From: Ricinus communis
Lineage: Eukaryota > Streptophyta > Magnoliopsida > Malpighiales > Euphorbiaceae
Direction of reading: 5' to 3'
DNA length: 64,000 nt
Assembly: GCF_019578655.1 (NCBI RefSeq)
Contig: NC_063257.1
Location: 7,626,001 to 7,690,000, forward strand
The notes under the pieces were generated by a model. It was not told the DNA's origin, searched no databases, and worked only from the letters and a program-made list of their open reading frames with translations. The position numbers were made by a program, and so were the translations under genes. Positions 49,389 to 61,436 of the stretch are shown here, in pieces. The stretch's first letter is position 1; the number at the start of each line of letters is the position of its first letter.

Positions 49389-50870
49389 TCCCGGGACTTG
49401 GTTTTTGATCTTGTGCCTATTTTGATCTATATCTTTCTCACTTTCTTCTTGCAGAGTTTGCCATCTCTAGGAACAGACATGTATCATCTTTCTGATGGGT
49501 TGTGATGTGACCTCTTTAGTTATTAGCAAATCTACTTCATTAGGTAACCCGGGTTACACTTCTAAGCTTAGGGAGAATAATTAAGGCATGATTTTAGGCC
49601 GAGGATTCAAGTCCTACTGCTGTATGCTTGTTTTCAGAGAGGATGGCTGCTGCTCTTCTTTTATTTGTACTTTTTACGAAGATGTGCTTATTTGGGACTC
49701 TGCTTCTGGCAGATGTCATGTGATTATGTTAAATATAATTTAAATATTTTGTTTCGTTTTCTTTGCTCATATATTCGTAACTAAAGCTAGACTGATAGTC
49801 AGTTGGATATTGAAATTGGCTCTCTCAATTTCATCAAGGTTGTGGGTGTCCAAGGGGGGAAGCTTGTGAAGTGCAATTCCGGTATATTTATCAACTGTAT
49901 CTTAACTCTTGATTAAGATGGGACCCGCGTAATGATAACTAATGTTATCACTGAAAGAATGATGACTAGTTGCAGTGAGGTACTTACCAGGTGGAGGAAA
50001 TCTCAGAAGTGAAATCGAGGTTGTTGCAGGAGCTCGATCAAGCATGGGAATTTGAAGAAAGGCACTGTTCTCAAAGGGCAAGCGTCAGTTGGCTCAAAAT
50101 GTTTGGGGATCAGTCTCGCGTATCTTTCATTAATCAACAAATCAGAGGCGCGTAGAAACAATCTAACAAGCCAGAGGGATGGAAGAGAGCGAGCAGTTTA
50201 ATCTAGTAAATAAATATTTCAAAAACAATTTCGCAGCTTCCACAGTAGTAGCAGGACAAGAAGAGTTCCTGCAGTGTATACACTTGTTAGGTAACTGAAG
50301 AGATGAACCAGGCTTGACAGTCCCAACCAGTGCAGAGGAGTGTCAAAAGCGACGGGGTCTGACAGCTTCCCCGAGTTTTTTCCTCACAAGTTTCTAGGAA
50401 GTGATTGGAGACGGTGGTTCGAGCTGTACAGCATTTCTTCACATCAGGGTATACGCTAAGACAGCTAAATCACATAAATATATGCTGATAAATTCAAAGA
50501 AAAACAACCGTCCCTGAGCGAGGAACTGAGTCTCGCCCAGTAAGGAAAATTGGTTTCAATTGTCTTTAAACACCCACAGATACCTCTGGTACGACTCACC
50601 CGATCTTCAATTATCAGGAAGAAGCAACTGTGAATTGTTACTCTCTAACAAGCCAGCCTGGTGTGGTAGTCGAAAACATGCGCCTCAATAGTGAATTTTG
50701 TACAGCGGTAGCAACAGTGCAGACCAGACATGACAAGCGTCCTCAGTTCCCGGGGCTTACATTTGTGGCCAATTGTTTTGGGCTGGGAGCCACCAGTTGT
50801 CGTTGATTTATAATGGACGGATGGATGTGGAGGCCTATCCAAATCAGGAATTCTAACAATAGGCCTACTA
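49389..50870. other. Intergenic, moderately GC-rich, unrecognised
   Basis: 3' flank of the Gly-rich gene, then about 49800-50640 with near-average base composition but no open frame or recognised domain. It could be old transposon or a pseudogene. Confidence 0.4.
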
Positions 50871-50875
50871 AGCCT

Positions 50876-50950
50876 AGTATAAATAGGGTAACTATTGAGT
50901 GAAGTCATTTTACCACCACTCGCGTGCAAGCTCCTTGCCGACAGTATCGT
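50876..50950 (+). promoter_or_regulatory. TATA-containing promoter-like or LTR-like segment
   Basis: AGTATAAATAGGGTAAC gives a good TATA box, followed by a pyrimidine-rich, GC-richer stretch and CTCACGTGCAG (about 50962). No coding region follows, so an LTR or non-coding transcript promoter is as likely as a gene promoter. Confidence 0.3.
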
Positions 50951-50989
50951 ATCTTCTTTAGCTCACGTGCAGTGTTCCTTCTTTTCCTA

Positions 50990-52080
50990 AAAACAATTTA
51001 AGATGAACTTCAACCCCATCTTGTGGCATCAGTATCACCTATTGAAATTTGAATTAGTTATGTGGAGAATTTTAACTTGTTTTCTATATAGTAAAAAAAT
51101 ATATATATATGGGGCTCTTGAATTACTGGTTAGAATCTATTTGGAATTGTTAAATGTTAAAAAAGTTCAATTAATTTTATTATATTTTTTATAAACTCTT
51201 TTTATTAAACTTATTTTTTTTAAAAAATATTAAATTACTTAATTCTCTTTAAAACAAAATATAAAACTTGAAAAACAATAAAAAAATCCATGGCACAATC
51301 CAAACTCGAGTCTCATTTCTAGGTTCTGAATCTGCCCCATCACTGGCCCACTGGAATATAGACTTCGTAATAGGAAAATTATAAATACAGAGTTTATGTA
51401 AATTGCTACATATTATCAAACCATTCAACCACAAAAAGAATTATCATTTTCTTGAATATATAAAATGATTTATTCAATCGCAGATATTTTTAAAATATCT
51501 TTAATAGAGGGACAAATAGTCAGTTTTGAAAGAATTTATTGTCAATCTCTTTCCCATAACAATCTATTTAATTCATAAGAGAAGAACTTGATTTTTCAGA
51601 TTTTCTATGGGCATAACAGTAAGCACTCTCTTTTCTTCTTATTTCTTTTAATATTTTTGAGTTTTGAAATTTGTTTCTAAAATTAAGGAGGTAAATATAA
51701 ATTTTTATTTTAAAAAATAATTAAGAAAACTGTTTATAAAAGAATACAAAATAATTTCTTCAACTAAAAAGATTGTAAATTTATTTCTAAACATATCTTA
51801 AAATCGATTAATACGAAAAAAAGAAAACCAATTGTGTTATTTGAAGCCGAAAAGGTGAGCAGAAATTTTAGTGCAACAAAGGCCCTACAAATACCGTTGT
51901 ATATGGAAATTTATATGAAACTAAAGCAAGAAAGAACTATCATCCCCTCCATTTTAACCGTTATACAACGGATCATTCAATACCCGGCAAACCAAATTCA
52001 AAAGACCTGAAAAAGAAGCACAAAAGCAAAAGCCATTCTTTACCCTTTTCTCACTTTTTCAGGATTCAACTACCAATTGC
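50990..52080. other. Intergenic upstream of the MGCC gene
   Basis: AT-rich with no gene recognised. Confidence 0.5.
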
Positions 52081-52082
52081 CT

Positions 52083-52090
52083 TATATAAA
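52083..52090 (+). promoter_or_regulatory. TATA box of the MGCC gene
   Basis: TATATAAA, 98 bp before the ATG at 52181, in a C/T-rich context typical of plant promoters. Confidence 0.6.
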
Positions 52091-52180
52091 AATCCCATAC
52101 CTATCATCTGCTTTAAGTCTATATGGTCCTATCCTTTCTTTCTTGCCTCCTTCACCATTTCAAATCCAAAGAAAAAGAAA

Positions 52181-53146
52181 ATGGGCTGTTGCATTAGCAA
52201 ATGTAGACCCAAGAAACACTATGCCATTCAGGTTTACTCCGACCATAGTGTTCAGGACAAGCTTGTGATTTCTCAACAAGCTCCAAAATCTACTTCTAAA
52301 ATTACTCCAATCGTTCCTTCTTCTTTATCCATTAATAAAATTTCCCCATCTCCTCCTTCTCCTACCACTTCTTCTACATCTTCCATCTCTTCTTTCACTT
52401 GTTCTAATAGTACCAACACCAGTGGTAGTAGCACTATTAGCTCATGTTCATCACTCTCTAGTGGATCTTCATCAATCTTGACCTCAAAAGATCGGTCCTT
52501 CTCCAACGAGTTCTTATGGTCATGTGTTAAAGAGAACCCACACGTAATTCGCATCAATTCAATCAAGGAATACTCGCAATTGCTTGTTCCTCCAAATGTA
52601 CTTGTGCGAAAATTCGACTCATCACCAGCGAAACAAGCTTCGTTACCCTTGAAGCAATCGAGCCCACAAAAGGTCAACGCTTCTACGCCTCAAAAAAGAG
52701 TTCGTTCTAACTCACCAACTCCGGTTAATCGACAGAAAAGCTTCCGGAGAGAGTCGGAGAGATTTACGTATAATTCTCTGCAATGTCGAACTTTGAGGTC
52801 ACAATCTCCAAGTAGGCGATTTGATGGAGATAGTGGCAGGGGAATTTTGACTAGTACGCCTAAAGAGAGTTGTTTGAAACGCATGGCTGGTAATATAAAG
52901 GTAAATGCAGCTAATAATAATTACGTCTCTTCATCTCTAAGAAGGGAAAATCTGATCAAGCCAGTTAGTCCATACAGTAATCATCATCAGGTTCGTTTCA
53001 GTAAAGAGACTTGCATTCATCGTATAAGTTCGAAAATAGATGAAGTTGCAGTTGAAGAAGCACTAGCTCCTCAGGATAGTGAAGCAGTTCCCATGGAGGA
53101 TATCGATAATCCTCTTATTTCCTTGGATTGTTTTATTTTTCTGTAG
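52181..53146 (+). CDS. Plant-specific protein with dual-acylation N-terminus (MGCCISKC)
   Basis: A 321-residue, intronless gene. It starts MGCCISKCRPKKHYAIQVYS. Gly2 followed by Cys3/Cys4 is the classic N-myristoylation plus palmitoylation signal, so attachment to the plasma membrane is inferred. Residues about 35-105 are Ser/Thr/Pro-rich and probably disordered. A more ordered segment, about 106-145 (SNEFLWSCVKENPHVIRINS), precedes a basic Ser-Pro region with several possible kinase sites (RVRSNSPTPVNRQKSFRRES, 178-197; SQSPSRRF). A short segment HHQVRFSKETCIHRISSKID (about 268-287) and the end MEDIDNPLISLDCFIFL look like conserved motifs. I recall uncharacterised plant proteins of this layout but no established function; there is no kinase, Ca-binding or other catalytic motif. 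A TATA box lies 98 bp upstream. Confidence 0.85.
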   Translation: MGCCISKCRPKKHYAIQVYSDHSVQDKLVISQQAPKSTSKITPIVPSSLSINKISPSPPSPTTSSTSSISSFTCSNSTNTSGSSTISSCSSLSSGSSSILTSKDRSFSNEFLWSCVKENPHVIRINSIKEYSQLLVPPNVLVRKFDSSPAKQASLPLKQSSPQKVNASTPQKRVRSNSPTPVNRQKSFRRESERFTYNSLQCRTLRSQSPSRRFDGDSGRGILTSTPKESCLKRMAGNIKVNAANNNYVSSSLRRENLIKPVSPYSNHHQVRFSKETCIHRISSKIDEVAVEEALAPQDSEAVPMEDIDNPLISLDCFIFL

Positions 53147-56100
53147 AAATGATTGTGTGTGTGTGCCTACATATTGTGCATAGTTAAGATTTTGGGTTTT
53201 TCTTTTTCTTCCTTTCAGGTTTTATATTCATCCATAGGTCTTGAAACGATCAACTAGATCACATTTCTGTACTAACATGCATTGATTGGAATCTCTGCAG
53301 GTTTTATAGTGTGGATGTTAGATGTTTTTAATGCTGATCATCTACATAATACTATTTTTTTGGGAAAAGAAATTCTTTTGGAGAATGATGGTAATCATGA
53401 TGGATTGATGATTCTTCTATGTAATTATCAATGAATTGTATTCTGTTTATCTCAGTGTTACAACATGTTATTTATCAATGTTATCAGATTATCAATTAGA
53501 AGGATTAGCTACAGAAGTATCTCACAAGTGCTGTAAAACAGATTTTTCAGCCAAACTGAACCGGATCTGAACTGGGCTTGGGTCAGGATTCCTTATTTCG
53601 TATTCTAGAGTATTATCTGAATTCGAAAATGTGTTTATGGTAAAAGAAGGCTGGGCCTCAGTGGGGCTCAGCTTATCCAAGCCTCCATGCATATACACAA
53701 CTGGATCATATAATTTACTACGGCTGGTGCTGCTGCTGGAAATGGCTATACAAGAGAAGTAGCTTTTTCTTCTTTAGAGATCTTAAGGTTAAAGGGTTAA
53801 TTGGCCTCTTGAATCAATTTTTTTAAGATGTAATTCGCTCTAATATTAATTTTTTTTTAGCTTTTGATTATATCAAAGCTTTCTATTAATGATTGATTAA
53901 CTTTAATTCGGTCACAATTACTGTCAGATTTTATTAGCATGAAACTCATAGAGTGGGGAGCATATCTTCATATATTGATCATTCAAACATCACCTAAATC
54001 GATCAAAAAATTCAAAAACATCAATTGCCCATAGAAACTTTCTTTTTCGAAATTTAGTATTGCTGTCGAAACCAGGAATTGACACCGCTATTTTTGAGAA
54101 TTTCCAATCACAATGAGTCATTTAGGACTAAAGTCGGCCATCATCATAACCAAAGGAGGATTAAGTTTTCGACTAAAGAGTTTTGGAGCTAATCAATTTG
54201 AAATGAATTAAACCTTAGAAATAGTTCAGGGGCGAAATTGATCTTTTAGCCAAATTGAAATAATAAAAATCATTTACATCCATTTAATAGATCACACCAC
54301 AGTAACTAGTTGAAGAGAAATGCTACGTGTTCAACACTAAGCCATTTTGTAAAATTACCAGTTTAGTAGCTTCACTTTGAACAAATTCCCTGGGACTGCT
54401 ATAACTCGCATGATAAAGACAGTAGAAAATATGCAAATAATGGAGGAATTTGTTTTATTCCTTATTTTTTTTGTTAAATTGTGAATCAATTTTTTAAAGG
54501 AATTTGATTAGAAGAGACTAATGAATTACCTTTTTTAACATTTAGAAATAATTTTATCGCTATTATTCTTTTTAACTTGTTAGTTTTCTTATTTTGTCAT
54601 TCGTTGTAATATTTTATGTCTTATATTGCTATTATTATATTTTGATCTAATTTTAATTTTTAGAGTTTTGACGGTAGATTTAAATCGTATAAATATAAAT
54701 ATACTGGTATCGAATTTAAAATAAATTTATGTACCTTATAACTTGTACTACAAAGGCAAATATACTGCCATGAAGTTTAAAATTGAATAATTTTCACGTG
54801 CAAGACCTTCTCTCGAAGGAAACATGTCACAGACGATCTTCACTTGAACAACACAGAGAAGTCTGCTCCTGCTAGTGTTGCATTCCTTGAACAAATTGCT
54901 ATATTACTCTCTTATTTAAAGGATTTTGTTTTGCTATGCCCACTCATTTTTAGTAAATCGTTTCTCAAAACTCAGCAGTCTTAACTTATGAATTAACTCT
55001 CTTCATAGACTAATATATGTCAGAATATTATGAAGAATTACGAGGGGCAAACAATAAAAATATATTAAGATAATAATTGAAAATGTCGCAAACAAATGTT
55101 TTTAATAGTAAAAGAAATCATTCAATCTTTTTTTTTTTTTAAAAACCAATTCCTTTTAAGAAAGTAAATTTACAAATTACCCAAAAATAATTTATATTAA
55201 GGATTAAAATTAAAAATTTTACATATTAAAGGTCCGGATACCATAAACTGTAATTTTTCTAGTCAAGATTAAAAATATAAAGAATTAACACGTTAATACA
55301 GCCCTTTCTTGAGATCAATATTATATTAGCTTAAAGTTTGATGCGCTTAAAATTTTGATATCATATAAATAACCAAATGTAATTTGAGTAGTAAAATAAA
55401 TAATATCTCAACTAGTTATATCTGACAATTATTTTTAAATCTTATAAGTTTTAGAAATCTATATTAAAGAATGGACATGAGAGATTTAAAATTCGAGAGT
55501 TTTGTATGGAAGAGCTGACGATAGAAAATTCATACGATTACCTGCAATATGAACAATGTAACAATAATCTAGGGTCTAAGAAACTATTTTGATCCTCAAA
55601 ATTAGCAAGATAATAAAATTTAAAGATCTACGATGTCGTTATCTCATCTTTTCGAGTGATTTTTAATATTTATAGAGAATTAAACCAATTAAAGGATATA
55701 AGAGAATGCAGTGCTTGACCATAATAATTGATAAAAATTATGAATTGTGGTTATCATGCAATCTCATAGCTTAGATATTTCATAACTCTTTAGTGTCTAA
55801 ACGAGCTTATCATCTATTTTAGGCGATCTCTTTAGGTAGTATACATCATTAGTCATACTACCCTTATTTTCTTAGATATTTATGAAGATAAAATCTGCAA
55901 GGATTATTGCTAATTTGACATACTTAATGATATTAAAATACAAAAAGTAAGTCATTATGTTAATAAGGAAACATATCTGGAAAATTTCTTGGAGGGAGGG
56001 AGAGAAAAGGAAAATTCCAGAATGACAAAAAAGACATCATAGGATTTATGTAAAGATTGTAAGAGGAATCTTAAAAAAGGGCCAGATCAAATGACTTAGT

Positions 56101-58110
56101 GGCTAGTAGCTATGTGCAGTGTGGTAGGTTCATATCCTCCAATTGTATGAAACGTTTAAAAGGCTTCAAAAAGGTTGATAAGAAATGAAGAAATGGATTA
56201 GTGGAGAGGAAAATGAAAGATATGGTGGGATATGTTACCCCTCTATCTATCCCTCCTATTCTATTCTATTCTCACCCTACCTTCCATTTTAACTTTTAAC
56301 TTTTTGGAGGACCTTCACCTTTTTATCTTGGATTAAAGTAAAAACATGTTAGAGATGGTAGACTTTTAAAAAGTATATATATTATTTATTTATTTTACTA
56401 TAGTGAAAAAAAAGGAATTAATATCAATGTCTTAAAATTTGATTCAGTTGAGAATTATTAGTTAATTCAATCTGATTATGAGTATATGAAACGACAAATT
56501 CATCAAACTGGATTGACTTGTTGGACCCATTTATTTAAAATGTAAGTATAAATATTTTAAACAACATAAAATAAAGAATAATTTAAAAGATCTCATCATA
56601 TTATGTAGAACTAATAGTCCAAATAGTTGAACTGGTGACCAGATTTTAACTGATTTAACGTTTAAAAGAATGTGTAGTAGAAGTGGATTAAAATCTAACT
56701 ACGAAGCTACTTTTATGGTAGTGTCATTTTACCATTACATCAAAGCATCATAAAGAAATTTTAAGATTTGTTTCTTATAAGATGTGCTGTAGACACGTAT
56801 TCAATAGATCATTATGATGCAATGGCAACTTTTAAGGACTTCTGTGGTTGAGAGATAAATCGCCAAAAGAAAGATACATTAATCCTTCCCTCCGGCTCCA
56901 CCAAACAATTAGACAAATTTGAGGCAATTTCCAAATCACAAATGATAAAAGGGATACATTTCATGGAATGATTATATACTGTAATTTATGGTAACTTTGT
57001 ATTTTACAAAGTATAATTTCGTCATATGATACTAATAATAAAGTGTTAGAAAGACAGACACCTTATGAAACATATCAGGAAAACAGAAAAACAGAAAGAC
57101 ACCAGGAAAAAAAAGTCTCAGGTCTGTGCAGCAGAAAGCTGTATAGACACATCATCACAGACCTTAAAAGGGGAAAAAGAGCAACATTTATTCTCTAAGA
57201 AAGAAATGCCACTTTAATCTTTTTCAAATGGAAATTATACCTTACACAGATCATAGGCAGCTGTTAGGACAGATTATTAGAGACCATTGCTCATGTAAAT
57301 GTATATATATATAACATTACTTCAACTGTAAATCTTAGAATTCAATAATATACAGAAATCATCATTGATCATCACCAATTTCTACATAAATAAGAATTGG
57401 AAAAAATATACATATTTTCTTGATTTTATTTTTTGAGGCTGGAAGGGTACTGATCAGGTTTCAATTTTATTAATGTTAATATCAAGCATAAGGGTGGGCA
57501 ACTAGCATGGCCATGTGTGTGTCCCAGTATTATAGCATTATTAATAACTCTTGCCCACCAATCTAATACTTCAAATGCATATAGCAAGAAAACACAGATG
57601 ATTAAAGTTTACATTAGCTAAAGATGTTACATGTAGGGCAAAAATGTTAGAATGAGCCTCCAAGAAACTCGTGTCTTGATTTAATAATTTATAAAACAGA
57701 TTAATTCACGTGGTGTTGTCATTGTCTATTTGGTACACATAATACAAATTGATTTTGAATATTCATGTCGGCCGGAAACACTTCATTCTTTTCTGGGTTT
57801 TTGTTATTTTTCTCTCTTGAAGGTATTCAAGCAAGAGGGCCCTGTTTTGATATAGACTCCAGGATTTGGCCTGTTTTCAATCACAAATATATTTCCGATT
57901 ACACCATAAATATATATTACTGCTTTTCTCATATCAGTTCAGTAACATGGTTCCCGAAAATTGGATGATGGATGTCGACTCCTTCATACATAGTACCAAA
58001 TACGTGCATTTTATTACAACCTACGATTCCTTTTTCAGATTCTGTGCATGCTATGCAAGAATTTTCATTGTTATTTGATGAAGTTATAGAAAGATGGTAG
58101 ATACGTATAA
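53147..58110. other. Intergenic, nothing recognised
   Basis: 5 kb without a supported gene. A GC-richer patch at 54795-54900 (GCAAGACCTTCTCTCGAAGG) looks like exon or transposon debris. A T-run lies at about 55130-55140. Short frames at 57.8-58.1 kb have no recognisable content. Confidence 0.45.
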
Positions 58111-58114
58111 CACT

Positions 58115-58755
58115 TGTTTGGTTCGGCTGATTAATACCGCTGGTAACTGGTGGCTGATAAATTAGACCGTTTAATAAAATATTATTAACAGTTATTATTA
58201 TTATATTTAAATAATTATTGAGAGTATAATTTACAGTTGAATGTATTTTATTTTATTATATTATGTTCAATGATATAAATTAATAAAAATAATTTATAAT
58301 AATTAAAGATATTTATAGTTAAATTTTTTAGCTCAATTGTATTTGTTATTAAATATGCATATAAATTTTAAAAATTTGAATTTAAATTTAAATTTTACTA
58401 ATAAAAATTTATAATTTTAAATACCATAATAATACATATTATAATCATTTACCTATTAAAAATAATATTAAAATAATAATTATTCATAAAATATAAAAAT
58501 TTAATTATATAACATCAATTTAAAATAAGTTATTATTAATAAGGATAATAGTGTCTAAATAAAAAAATAAAAAAATTAACTATTAGTTAATAAGAAAAAG
58601 TTCTAAAATAGAGTTGATACAATCAGCAGTTGATCGAGATTCAATCAGTTATCAGCTATTATTTTTTAAGTTTTTGGTAAATGTTTTAATATTGTTGTTT
58701 AGTGAGAAATAGCTATCAGTTCTATCGAACCTTTAAATCAAACATTCTCATAATA
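58115..58755. mobile_element. MITE (copy B, ~640 bp)
   Basis: The left end GTTTGGTTCGGCTGATTAAT, continued by CTGGTAACTGGTGGCTGATA, matches the left end of the element at 32345. The right end AGTGAGAAATAGCTATCAGT, then TCTATCGAACCTTTAAATCA, matches that element's right end (AGTGAGAAACAGCTATCAGC). The ends are imperfect inverted repeats of each other. The interior is AT-rich and non-coding; copy A looks like an internally deleted form. Confidence 0.65.
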
Positions 58756-58759
58756 TGTA

Positions 58760-61430
58760 AATTTGTTAAATCATTTAGTTTAATTTTGTGCAGTCAAAAT
58801 TATATATATTTTAATATATTAAGTTATAAGTTTGAATTCCTCTCTCCATTTACAAATAAAGAATTTTGTTGATCCAACACTTCATATTTGTTATACTAAC
58901 CCTCTGAAACAAAAACAAAAATTATTTGTTTTTTTGAAGAAGGCAACTGGGCAACAATCACTTTGAAAGAAGAAAAAGAGAAAATCTTTTATAAACAATA
59001 TCCAAGTTGTACAGCATGAGGTTATCCTTTTTGCATTGTCCTTTGAATCTTTTAATAAATTAAGAAGAAAATAGTTTAATGGGTAATTTTATAATTTATA
59101 TATTTATTAATAATAATAATCAGGTCTAGAACTTGGTCAACTAATAAAATAATAGTTTGTCATTAAACTAGTAACTCATCCCTTGCTATAGTGCAGAAAA
59201 TTATATTATATGTTCAACTCTTAGGTTGCTTCTCTCCCCAAAGAAGTTTCTTAACGATATATATATATATATATATATAATCATAGAAGGAATAGAAAGA
59301 TATAAAGCCAAAAATAGCATCATTCAAATCCAATTTCTACAACCAACATATCTAATATGATAAGTGAGTTATTCAAATTGGTCTATTCAATGTTTTTACA
59401 GGGAATACATGATAAAATTGTGAAGCTTTCTCCAGCTTAGTGAGTCCTCAAATGACATCCATTTTTCATATAAAACCCACATAAACTACCCAGACCTACA
59501 ATACACAACTGCCACACAACAATTACTAAACCCATTAAATAAGTCTTCACAGTAAGCTAATGGTAAATAGCATAGATAACGATTCTTATATAAGCCACAA
59601 TCTCAAGCTTGTAGAAATTTATCCTTTTTTTCTTTCAAGCCCTTCAATTTCTCTTTCGTTGCAAATTCATTTCATTCTTAATTCAGCCTTCCAATTTCTT
59701 CCTTCAAAGCTTGTAGTGTTTTTAGCAGTCTTTCGCACTTGCCCCCACCAATGCTGGCACCCTATATATAAGCATGAATGAACGATCCAAATTAATACCC
59801 ACAACAAAAACTGCAGTAATATGAAAAATTAAAAAATTTCATAAAATTCTCGGACACTATAATAATAATAATAAAAAAAAATCAAATGCCTCATATTAAC
59901 TTGAGAACCATTAGCCTGCCTATCTATTGAAATCCATCGACTTCCCTTATGTTAAAAACTTACTTCTCGATGCTTATTGCCTTGCATTTGCCTTTTCCAT
60001 TTGCCATTATTGTAGTGAAGTGGGATTAAATGAAGAAGTGAAGAGCCCTAATTTCTAACTGAAAAGGAAAGAATCCTAATTTTATTAAGAGGAGATGCCC
60101 CCTTATTAAGTTTCCAAATTTTTAGATATTTTGATTATCATTTATATAATTTTATTGTTATATATAACGGCATTGGAGAGTTTATTGTGATAAGAGTTTA
60201 AACATAACAAAAGGAAAAGTTGAAAGGTTTACTAATTGAACCAAAATAAGTTAAAAAGATTCGATTATACAAACTAGCAGAGTTCAAGAGCCCATTTATG
60301 CATTTTGTCTTCTTTCCCATAGAAGGATGAAAATATATTGCTAATGTTAACTCATTTGGAGAGAATTAAAAGTGAAACGCAAGATAATTATTCATTTTAT
60401 TTAGATGGATGATTAGGAAAGAATATAAAATACAAAATAAGAAAAACATTTATCCAGAATTTGACGAAGTAGGATAACTTTTATGGAAGATCTTACCTTT
60501 CAAGTCTCATTTTCCTTTCCATATAAATATGATGACTGATATATACAAAAAAGTTCTGACTTGTTAATTTTTGGTACATAAATATAATGGTGATATGTAT
60601 TTTGTATGTTGTATTATATTATTTAATATTTATTTATGTAAATATGATTAATTTATTAATAAATATATAAGTTTTTTAATTAGGCAATAAATCTAAATAA
60701 AGCATATTATTTATATTTATTTTATTAATTTGTAATTGTAATTACTATATTAACTAATAAGTTAGAAATTTCTAATTAAATAATGATTTTAATTAGGGTA
60801 TATTAATTATTATTTTATCATTAATTTGTAAATATAATTATATATGTATTAGTAAATTAGTTTTCTAATTGAAATAATAACTCTAAATATAGCATATTAA
60901 TTATATTGTTATATTTAGTTTATAAATGTAATTAGTATATTAACTAATAGTACAAAAAAGAAAATGATTTTCAAATATAAAGAAATTGTATTAAAAATGA
61001 ATATTAAAATACTATATTTAGTTATGATATTATCGATTATTCCATTGTTGAAACTTTAATATGTGTTTTTAATTTATAATTAATCAAATTCTATAAATAT
61101 ATTCTCTGAATAAAAAGTATAACTTTAAATTAATAAAAAATATAATAGAAATAACAGTAATTAAGAGACGACTAGTGTTTTAAAATCTTAAAGAGTAAAT
61201 TAATGAATAATGATATATGAAGTGGAATTATATTTATCTAATGATTCACTATGAAAAATGGGGAACAATTTGTATAAATGGTGGATCAGACAAATTATTA
61301 TCGGGTGGATTACACCAGCCCTTGGATGAATAAGTACCACTCTTGGATAATACAAAATTGGCAAATAATATACTATCACCTTCCTAATTTATTCCTGTTA
61401 TACCCACAAATTCAAAGCAGTAAGAATCCG
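58760..61430. other. Intergenic upstream of GA 20-oxidase
   Basis: Very AT-rich at about 60590-61200. A less AT-rich patch at 59560-59800 has a 73-codon frame and a phrase ACTTGCCCCCACCAATGCTG, but I cannot assign it. It may contain distal promoter elements. Confidence 0.45.
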
Positions 61431-61436
61431 CTATAA

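Noticed and set aside
50645..50929. 94-codon minus-strand frame in GC-richer DNA.
   Set aside because: No recognisable domain, and the strand opposes the TATA-containing segment; more likely a shadow of a repeat.
52273..52884. Minus-strand frames inside the MGCC gene.
   Set aside because: Antisense shadows of the Ser/Thr-rich coding region.
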